10,987 bases of DNA from Alphaproteobacteria bacterium (GTDB lineage Bacteria; Pseudomonadota; Alphaproteobacteria; Rhizobiales; Devosiaceae), in contig JAADFY010000003.1 in NCBI GenBank assembly GCA_013152625.1, positions 1-10,987 of the forward strand, given 5' to 3'. A model generated the notes under the pieces. It was not told the DNA's origin and did not search any database. It saw only the letters and a program-made list of their open reading frames with translations. The translations under genes were made by a program, and so were the position numbers. Below, in pieces: positions 6,493 to 10,987 of this stretch (position 1 is its first letter; each line of letters opens with the position of its first letter).

Positions 6493-7422
6493 ATGATCGC
6501 GTACATTCTTCGTCGGCTGGTATCGATTTCGGTGACGTTTTTCATCGTCTCGGTGCTGGTGTTCCTCATGATGCACGCCATTCCCGGCGGACCGTTTGAC
6601 GCCCAGGACATGCCATTGTCCGAAGCGGTCCGGGACAAACTCATGGCCCGGCTCGGCCTCGATAAACCGCTGCATGTCCAGTATTTAAGCTACATGGCCG
6701 GGGTGTTGCAGGGCGACTGGGGTGTGCCGTATCAAAGCCCGGGTGAAACGGTTATCGAACTTTTGGCCCGGGCCTGGCCTCCCAGTCTGATCTTGGGCGG
6801 TTTGGGTGTGCTTATCGGGGTGCCGCTGGGCATTTTGCTGGGAATGGCTGCCGCCCTCAAACGCAACACATGGATCGACTATCTGGCATCCGCCATTGCC
6901 ACCCTGGGCCTGACCGTGCCGGTGTTCGTCATTTCCATGCTGCTCATTTTGGTGTTTGCGGTCTGGTTGAACTGGCTGCCGGCCAGCGGCTGGGGCGAGC
7001 CGAAACGGTGGATATTGCCCATTATCGCTTATGCCGCCATTCCGCTGGCCACCTATGCCCGCTATACGCGCTCGGCCATGCTCGATTCGTTAAACAAACC
7101 CTTTGTCACCGTGTTGCGGGCCAAGGGCCTCTCGGAACGCCGCATAATTTTTCAACATGTCCTGCGCAATTCCGCCATCCCCATGGTTACGGTGTTTTTG
7201 CCCATGTTCATCGGCACGGCCACCGGCTCGATTTTCGTCGAGGCCATGTTCCGGGTGCCCGGTCTGGGATCGTATTTCGTCTCTTCGATCACAACCCGGG
7301 ATTATCCGCTTGAAATGGCCCTCATTCTCATGATTACGCTGATGTTTTCCGGCGCCTATCTGATTTCCGATATCCTTTACGCCTGGCTTAACCCGAGGAT
7401 ACGTATCGGAGGGCGCGAGTAA
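6493..7422 (+). CDS. Peptide ABC transporter permease (DppB/OppB-type)
   Basis: This 309-residue inner-membrane permease belongs to the DppB type (BPD_transp_1 domain). The N-terminus has the family pattern MIAYILRRLVSISVTFFIVS, leading into the first membrane helix (about 9-28), then HAIPGGPFD. The periplasmic segment LGLDKPLHVQYLSYM (54-68) is typical. Further helices lie at about 97-122, 131-162, 173-191, 229-248 and 274-296. The coupling (EAA) loop is recognisable as RAKGLSERRIIFQHVLRNS (209-227), which should dock onto the ATPases. VEAMFRVPGLGSYFV (249-263) is another family hallmark. The ATG start lies 13 bases after the previous stop, with GAGGA about ten bases upstream. The stop overlaps the next gene's ATG by one base (TAATG). 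Confidence 0.95.
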   Translation: MIAYILRRLVSISVTFFIVSVLVFLMMHAIPGGPFDAQDMPLSEAVRDKLMARLGLDKPLHVQYLSYMAGVLQGDWGVPYQSPGETVIELLARAWPPSLILGGLGVLIGVPLGILLGMAAALKRNTWIDYLASAIATLGLTVPVFVISMLLILVFAVWLNWLPASGWGEPKRWILPIIAYAAIPLATYARYTRSAMLDSLNKPFVTVLRAKGLSERRIIFQHVLRNSAIPMVTVFLPMFIGTATGSIFVEAMFRVPGLGSYFVSSITTRDYPLEMALILMITLMFSGAYLISDILYAWLNPRIRIGGRE

Positions 7423-8363
7423 TGGACCAGCCGCTCAAGCCGGGGTCTGCCAGCTCCTCTCCAGCTCCCGCGCCGCGTGAGGATACCGCGTCACCGGCGC
7501 CGGCCGCCATTCGTCAGCGTTCGCCGCTTTATTTCGCCTGGCGGCGATTTCAGAGCAACAAGGCGGCTCTGTTTGCAGGTGGCGTGCTGACGGTACTCAT
7601 CGGCATGGCTGTTTTTGCCCCGTTCATCACCAAAACCAGTTTTACCGCCCAGGATTTTCTCACCATTTCCCTGGCCTTTCCTTCCCTTGAGCACTGGTTC
7701 GGCGTGGACGACCTGGGACGCGATTTTTACTCGCGGATCGTTTATGGCGCCCGTGTTTCTTTGAGTATTGGATTTATAGCCGCCGGGTTCAGCGTTCTGA
7801 TCGGCATACCGCTGGGGGCGCTGGCGGGATATTTCGGCGGCCGGACCGACTGGTTCATCATGCGCGTGATCGAGTTGTTTTCGGTGGTCCCGCCCCTGCT
7901 GGCGGCGATGCTTTTAGGCACCCTTACCCGGGGCGGGTTTTTGTCCATCGTGTTTATTGCCGCCCTGTTCGGGTGGGTTCAGGTGTGTTTGCTGGTGCGG
8001 GCCCAGATCAAGGCCTTCCGCGAAAAAGAATTCGTGCGCGCCGCACAGGCCCTGGGCGCCAGCCCGTGGTATATTATTCGCCGGCACCTGATCCCCAACT
8101 CGATTTCTCCCATTATCGTGGGGTTCGTGCTCGCCATTCCCCTGGCCATGCTGCTGGAGGCCAGCCTGAGTTTTCTTGGTATCGGCGTGCCGCCTCCCAC
8201 ACCCAGCTGGGGCCAGATGATCAATACGGGCATGAGTTTCATGTTCTTTTACTGGCATATGGCGGTGTTCCCCACCGCCGCCCTGGCGATCACGGTTATG
8301 GCCACTACTCTTTTTGGCGACGGGCTGCGTGATGCCCTCGATCCCACATTGAAGGGACGCTAG
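7422..8363 (+). CDS. Peptide ABC transporter permease (DppC/OppC-type)
   Basis: This 313-residue inner-membrane protein is the partner permease of the preceding gene product. Its first 32 residues are rich in Pro, Ala and Ser and probably disordered in the cytoplasm. An OppC N-terminal segment follows (SPLYFAWRRFQSNKAAL, 34-50) with the first helix at about 50-69. Hallmarks are HWFGVDDLGRDFYSRIVYGA (91-110), the coupling loop RAAQALGASPWYIIRRHLIP (206-225) and EASLSFLGIGVPPPTPSWG (246-264). About six membrane segments can be drawn. GGAGGG lies eight bases before the ATG, and the start overlaps the permease stop by one base. Two permeases, two ATPases and a binding protein make a complete importer. 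The genes run ATPases before permeases, unlike the dppABCDF order. Confidence 0.95.
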   Translation: MDQPLKPGSASSSPAPAPREDTASPAPAAIRQRSPLYFAWRRFQSNKAALFAGGVLTVLIGMAVFAPFITKTSFTAQDFLTISLAFPSLEHWFGVDDLGRDFYSRIVYGARVSLSIGFIAAGFSVLIGIPLGALAGYFGGRTDWFIMRVIELFSVVPPLLAAMLLGTLTRGGFLSIVFIAALFGWVQVCLLVRAQIKAFREKEFVRAAQALGASPWYIIRRHLIPNSISPIIVGFVLAIPLAMLLEASLSFLGIGVPPPTPSWGQMINTGMSFMFFYWHMAVFPTAALAITVMATTLFGDGLRDALDPTLKGR

Positions 8364-8364
8364 G

Positions 8365-9603
8365 GTGGAGGAAAAAACCGCGCAGATTCAAATTGTTGAT
8401 CCGACGGCAAGTGTCGGCGGTGATCCGGCGGAGATTCTGGCCCGCCAGTTTCTCATTCGCGATGATGTGGTTTTTCTCAACCATGGTTCGTTTGGGGCCT
8501 GCCCGCGTCCGGTATTTGAAGTTTATCAGGGCTGGCAGTTAAAGCTTGAGCGGCAGCCGGTGGCGTTTCTTGACCCCGCCCGGGGGCTGAATGGCTGGAT
8601 GCGAGATGCCCGGGTGGCTCTGGCCGGCGAACTTGGCACCCATGCCGACAATATCGTCGGTGTGACCTCCGCTACGGTTGGTCTGAACATCATTGCCCGC
8701 TCGCTCAAACTGAAACCGGGCGACGAAATCCTGACCACCGACCATGAGTATGCGGCGCTGGAAAAAACATGGACTTTTGTGGCCATGCGAACCGGTGCCC
8801 GAATTGTCACCGTAAAGGTGCCCATGCCGCTCACGACAGAGCGCGGGTTTACCGAGGCGGTGCTCAAGGGGATAACGGATCGCACCAGGGTGGGGTTTTT
8901 AAGCCATATCACCTCGCCGACCGCCCTTGTGTTCCCTATTGAGGCGGTGATTGCCGAGGCCCGGCGGCGGGGCATTTTCACGGTAATCGACGGGGCGCAC
9001 ACCCTTGGACATATTGATCTCGATCTGGACGGGCTTGGGGTCGATTTTTACGCCGGGAACTGTCACAAATGGCTCATGGCGCCCAAGGGCTCGGCTTTTT
9101 TGTTTGTCCGGCCGGAAATACAAAACCTTATTGATCCCCTGGTTATCTCCCATGGCTGGACCGCCCAGTCCAAGGCGGCGGGCGCAAAAGGGGCCTTTGG
9201 CAATTCACCGTTCATTGACGGGCTGGAAATGCAGGGAACCCGGGACCCGGCTGCGTGGCTGAGCGTTCCCGACGCCATCGCGTTCAGGCGTGGACATATG
9301 TGGCCGGATGTGGCTCGCCGCTGCACCGAACTGACCCGATCCACCGCGAGCCGGCTTGCAGCCAGAACCGGCCTGGCGCCATTAAGCTCGCCGGAATTTT
9401 CCGCCCCCCAGATGGTGGCAATGCCGGTACCGCGATGTGATCCGCTGGCTTTGCAAAAGGGTCTTATGGACAATTATTCCATTGAAATTCCGGTGTTTGA
9501 CTGGCAGGGCACAACCATCGTCCGGCTTAGCGTTCAGGGATACAATTGCGCTGACCAATGCGATCTATTGCTGGAAGCGCTGGGCACTTTAGCGAAGTTG
9601 TAA
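8365..9603 (+). CDS. Class V PLP-dependent enzyme, isopenicillin N epimerase-like
   Basis: This 412-residue cytosolic enzyme has the aminotransferase class V (fold type I) layout. FLNHGSFGACPRPV (37-50) is the N-terminal substrate-loop motif. VTSATVGLN (100-108) binds cofactor phosphate. VIDGAHTLGHI (207-217) carries Asp209, which pairs with the PLP ring nitrogen. GNCHKWLMAPKGSAFL (231-246) carries the Schiff-base Lys235. Arg387 in IVRLSVQGYN (385-394) probably binds a substrate carboxylate. The CHKW-x3-PKG form is that of the CefD (isopenicillin N epimerase) group, which also includes cysteine desulfurase-like and sulfoxide lyase members. Epimerase, lyase or desulfurase activity are all possible. 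The GTG start follows the permease stop by one base, with AAGGGA seven bases before it. The tight link to a peptide importer suggests that it acts on the imported compound or a product of it. The true reaction is unknown. Confidence 0.9.
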   Translation: MEEKTAQIQIVDPTASVGGDPAEILARQFLIRDDVVFLNHGSFGACPRPVFEVYQGWQLKLERQPVAFLDPARGLNGWMRDARVALAGELGTHADNIVGVTSATVGLNIIARSLKLKPGDEILTTDHEYAALEKTWTFVAMRTGARIVTVKVPMPLTTERGFTEAVLKGITDRTRVGFLSHITSPTALVFPIEAVIAEARRRGIFTVIDGAHTLGHIDLDLDGLGVDFYAGNCHKWLMAPKGSAFLFVRPEIQNLIDPLVISHGWTAQSKAAGAKGAFGNSPFIDGLEMQGTRDPAAWLSVPDAIAFRRGHMWPDVARRCTELTRSTASRLAARTGLAPLSSPEFSAPQMVAMPVPRCDPLALQKGLMDNYSIEIPVFDWQGTTIVRLSVQGYNCADQCDLLLEALGTLAKL

Positions 9604-9605
9604 CC

Positions 9606-9628
9606 CGGGCGCGCAGACAAAACGCCCG
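9606..9628 (+). terminator. Hairpin at the end of the transport-enzyme operon
   Basis: CGGGCG (9606-9611) pairs with CGCCCG (9623-9628) across an 11-base loop, starting three bases after the stop codon of the PLP enzyme gene. No T-run follows, so it is at best a weak or factor-assisted terminator. The 3' arm can instead pair with a second CGGGCG at 9666-9671, which would leave this hairpin unformed. Confidence 0.4.
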
Positions 9629-9635
9629 CTTGTAC

Positions 9636-9648
9636 ATTTGTGAGACAT
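9636..9648. promoter_or_regulatory. Putative GntR/FadR-type operator upstream of the regulator gene
   Basis: ATTTGTGAGACAT has TGT-N3-ACA symmetry and matches the motif at 2778-2790 at 12 of 13 positions. A partly overlapping inverted copy (ATTGTCAGATG, read on the reverse strand, about 9646-9656) follows directly. Its position 62 bases before the regulator start suits autoregulation. Binding has not been shown and the assignment is inferred from the shared motif and the regulator's family. Confidence 0.55.
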
Positions 9649-9710
9649 CTGACAATGGTACTTAACGGGCGCGGCAGTTTGCCGGCCGCCCAAAACAAGG
9701 AACAGATCCG

Positions 9711-10436
9711 GTGGCCGATAAAGGTGTTCTCGATTATCTTGAGCCCATTGAGACAAAGACCCGTGGCGTGGCGGTTCTGGATGCTCTGGCGGAAATGATC
9801 GAACGGGCCGAACTGGAAATCGGCGACCGCATACCCCCTGAAATTTCGCTCGCCCAACACCTTGGTGTGGGCCGCTCTACCATCCGCGAGGCGCTTAACC
9901 GATGGGAAGGCCTGGGCATCATCAAACGCCGGCGGGGGGCCGGTACCTATCTGACCGCACGGGTCCAGACCTCGCAAGGGTTGGTGCCCACCATGATCCG
10001 GCTCGAAGGCGAGGCGCTTTTGCAGCTACTCGAAGTGCGCCGGGCCCTGGAGCACGATGCCGTGCACAAGGCGGCAATCGACGCCACCGATGGCCAGCGC
10101 CGCCGGATCGCGGCCCTCCATGATGAACTCATGAGCCTGGTCAATGGCCGCAAGCCCTGGCGCAAGGCCGACGCCGCTTTTCACGGGGCGGTCTATGATG
10201 CCTCTGGCAATCCATTGTTTGGACAGATCCTGTTCAAGCTCGATCAGGCGCTGGAGCGCTCGGCGGAATCCCCGTTCGGGCGCACGGATTTCGGGCTGAA
10301 ATCCTTCCCCATGCACCAGCAGTTGTGCGATGGGGTGGTCAAGGGCGACACTAAAATGGCCCGGGATGCGATCAACGCCATTCTGGACACCGTTGAGGCT
10401 GAAATCAGGATCATTATTTCCAGCCCCCGGAAGTAG
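9711..10436 (+). CDS. FadR-type GntR family transcriptional regulator
   Basis: This 241-residue regulator has an N-terminal GntR winged helix-turn-helix at about residues 16-82, with the recognition part LAQHLGVGRSTIREALNRWE (47-66) and the wing RRRGAGTYL (73-81). A C-terminal all-helical FCD ligand-binding domain spans about 101-233 (LLQLLEVRRALE, then ADAAFHGAVYDASGNPLF at 153-170). FCD proteins bind carboxylate ligands, often around a metal held by one Asp and three His. Here Asp154, His158 and His202 are visible, while the last His of the set seems to be replaced by Ile224. The GTG start has AAGGAA eight bases upstream. It lies 107 bases after the PLP enzyme gene on the same strand and is the obvious candidate regulator of the transport operon. 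The inducer may be the imported compound or a breakdown product. Confidence 0.92.
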   Translation: MADKGVLDYLEPIETKTRGVAVLDALAEMIERAELEIGDRIPPEISLAQHLGVGRSTIREALNRWEGLGIIKRRRGAGTYLTARVQTSQGLVPTMIRLEGEALLQLLEVRRALEHDAVHKAAIDATDGQRRRIAALHDELMSLVNGRKPWRKADAAFHGAVYDASGNPLFGQILFKLDQALERSAESPFGRTDFGLKSFPMHQQLCDGVVKGDTKMARDAINAILDTVEAEIRIIISSPRK

Positions 10437-10841
10437 AACGGGTTATTTGGCCGGCGCGAGGACATGAACCAGCCCGTCCGGCGCGAGGACATGAACCAGC
10501 CCGTCTGGCGCGCGGGGAAAAAGCGCGTGTCAAGAATGCGGCCGTTTGCAGCCTAAAATCGTAAACCAGATGAGCCAGATACTCTCTTAATTCGGGCCGC
10601 TACCGGACCCAAATACTCTGATGACGGACACTTGACCCATTGAGCTACTCCCCAATTGTTGGACAGGTTTTGGCGTAATTTAAGCTATTCTTTGCTCCCG
10701 CTGAGCGAGATTGAATTCTTCATTTCGCTGCCAATAGACCACAGCAGTTGGCTTCAGGCGTTGACAAGCCATTTGTTGGGCGCGCAGCCACGCGCCGGTC
10801 AAGTTCTGCGCGAGCATCCCGGCAGATCAGGGCAAATTGCA
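10437..10841. other. Region without an intact gene, probably rearranged
   Basis: Between the regulator and the minus-strand genes lie a 27-bp tandem repeat (10451-10504) and a GC hairpin CGCGC/GCGCG around GGGGAAAAA (10509-10527). A GTCAAG/CTTGAC inverted pair (10529-10534 and 10631-10636) frames about 108 bases with no coding signal. From about 10720 a broken YciI-like fragment reads on the minus strand. The short open frames in this stretch show no family signature. The mix of tandem repeat, inverted ends and gene relic suggests past insertion or deletion, but no transposase remnant is recognised. Confidence 0.5.
10451..10504. repeat. 27-bp tandem repeat, two perfect copies
   Basis: The unit beginning CCGGCGCGAGGACATGAACC occupies 10451-10477 and is repeated exactly at 10478-10504. 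A degenerate start of a third copy (CTGGCGCGCGG) follows at 10505-10515. It begins 15 bases after the stop of the GntR-type regulator and is outside any recognised gene. Exact identity points to recent duplication. Confidence 0.9.
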
Positions 10842-10842
10842 C
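10720..10842 (-). pseudogene. Truncated YciI-like protein gene (relic)
   Basis: A reverse-strand frame starts with GTG at 10842, overlapping the preceding stop as TAGTG, and reads 40 residues to a TGA. The first 23 or so (VQFALICRDARAELDRRVAA then RPT) match without gaps the N-terminal pattern of YciI-like proteins, ALICxD-x4-LDxR-x3-RP. After RPTN the similarity ends and the frame runs into unrelated residues, whereas family members have about 90-100. The usual His after RP is Asn here. No obvious continuation appears in the other frames, so the gene was probably cut by a deletion or insertion around 10765-10775. YciI-like proteins are small, cytosolic and of poorly defined function. The call rests on one short motif and could be coincidence. 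Confidence 0.4.
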
Positions 10843-10987
10843 TATTCGCGACCCGGCACTTTCGGCGGGTTTAGATGATAACCGCGACCCTGGTAATCAA
10901 AGTCATGCAGTTGATTGACCGGCTCGGCCTTACTGACCGGGCTGGCGTAGTAAGCGCGGATTTCCTCGATGCGGCTTATGTCGTCGT
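10842..10987 (-). CDS. Probable SnoaL/NTF2-like protein (partial, C-terminal end)
   Basis: From the right edge the reverse strand reads 47 residues to a TAG at 10842-10844, beginning DDISRIEEIRAYYASPVS and ending PPKVPGRE. The pattern RIEEIRAYYASP followed by FDYQGRGYH looks like the last strand and tail of SnoaL-like (NTF2 superfamily) proteins, where the segment after the domain core reads xIxEIRxYY and then FDYxxRGY. These small cone-shaped domains serve as isomerases, hydratases or ligand carriers. The N-terminus and any active-site residues are outside the window. The stop overlaps by one base a GTG that opens a YciI-like fragment, suggesting a former two-gene operon. The coding call is fairly firm because of the length and composition; the family is tentative. 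Confidence 0.6.
   Translation of the reverse strand, partial: DDISRIEEIRAYYASPVSKAEPVNQLHDFDYQGRGYHLNPPKVPGRE

Noticed and set aside
10244..10492. 82-residue minus-strand open frame containing TGWFMSSRR
   Set aside because: It lies mostly opposite the confident GntR-type regulator gene and starts inside the 27-bp tandem repeat; it is an antisense shadow.
10529..10636. Possible miniature insertion element bounded by GTCAAG/CTTGAC
   Set aside because: Only six bases are inverted, no target duplication is visible and the interior has no features, so chance is a sufficient explanation.
10635..10653. tRNA-like 5' end on the minus strand (GGGGAGTAGCTCAATGGGT)
   Set aside because: It resembles an acceptor arm and D-loop, but the closing GAGC of the D-stem, the anticodon stem and a GGTTCGAATCC-type T-arm are all missing. 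At most it is a decayed fragment.
10656..10874. 72-residue plus-strand open frame near the right end
   Set aside because: There is no family signature or ribosome binding site, and it overlaps the minus-strand YciI-like relic and SnoaL-like C-terminus, which are better supported.
1..10987. CRISPR array or defence system
   Set aside because: No regularly spaced repeats with unique spacers and no nuclease, helicase or toxin-antitoxin genes are visible. The only tandem repeat has no spacers.

Overview
The window looks like a chromosomal stretch from a moderately GC-rich Gram-negative bacterium, most likely an alphaproteobacterium. This is inferred from a periplasmic binding protein with a Sec signal, a lipoprotein, the codon style and the form of the intergenic repeats. 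No ribosomal or housekeeping marker is present, so the assignment is soft.

Left end (1-1341): the N-terminal part of an OsmC-family thiol peroxidase-like gene runs leftward off the window. It is divergent from a LysR-type regulator gene across a 216-bp shared regulatory gap. Centre-left (1342-2831): a lone TPR lipoprotein gene (1846-2376) sits between two long intergenic stretches. These carry degenerate, structured repeats in direct orientation (a TTTTTTGTCTCACGG box, a GC hairpin and a 39-bp unit) and, at 2590-2686, a separate palindromic dispersed repeat.

Centre and right (2832-10436): the main unit is a one-directional cluster encoding a complete Dpp/Opp-type peptide importer. The order is binding protein, two ATPases, two permeases. 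A class V PLP-dependent enzyme resembling isopenicillin N epimerase follows, and then a FadR-type GntR regulator. From the first ATPase to the PLP enzyme the genes overlap or nearly touch, so they are probably one transcript. A 9-bp-stem hairpin separates the binding-protein gene from the rest and probably lets it be expressed in excess. A near-identical 13-bp motif, ATTTGT(C/G)AGACAT, lies just upstream of both the binding-protein gene and the regulator gene. It is the best candidate for the regulator's operator. The simplest reading is a substrate-inducible system that imports a peptide-like or amino-acid-derived compound and processes it with the PLP enzyme. The substrate cannot be read from sequence.

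Right end (10437-10987): after the regulator comes a 27-bp tandem repeat and about 250 bp with no recognisable gene. On the minus strand there is then a short YciI-like N-terminal relic that breaks off after about 24 residues. It overlaps by one base the stop of a partial gene whose C-terminus resembles SnoaL/NTF2-like proteins. This end looks rearranged.
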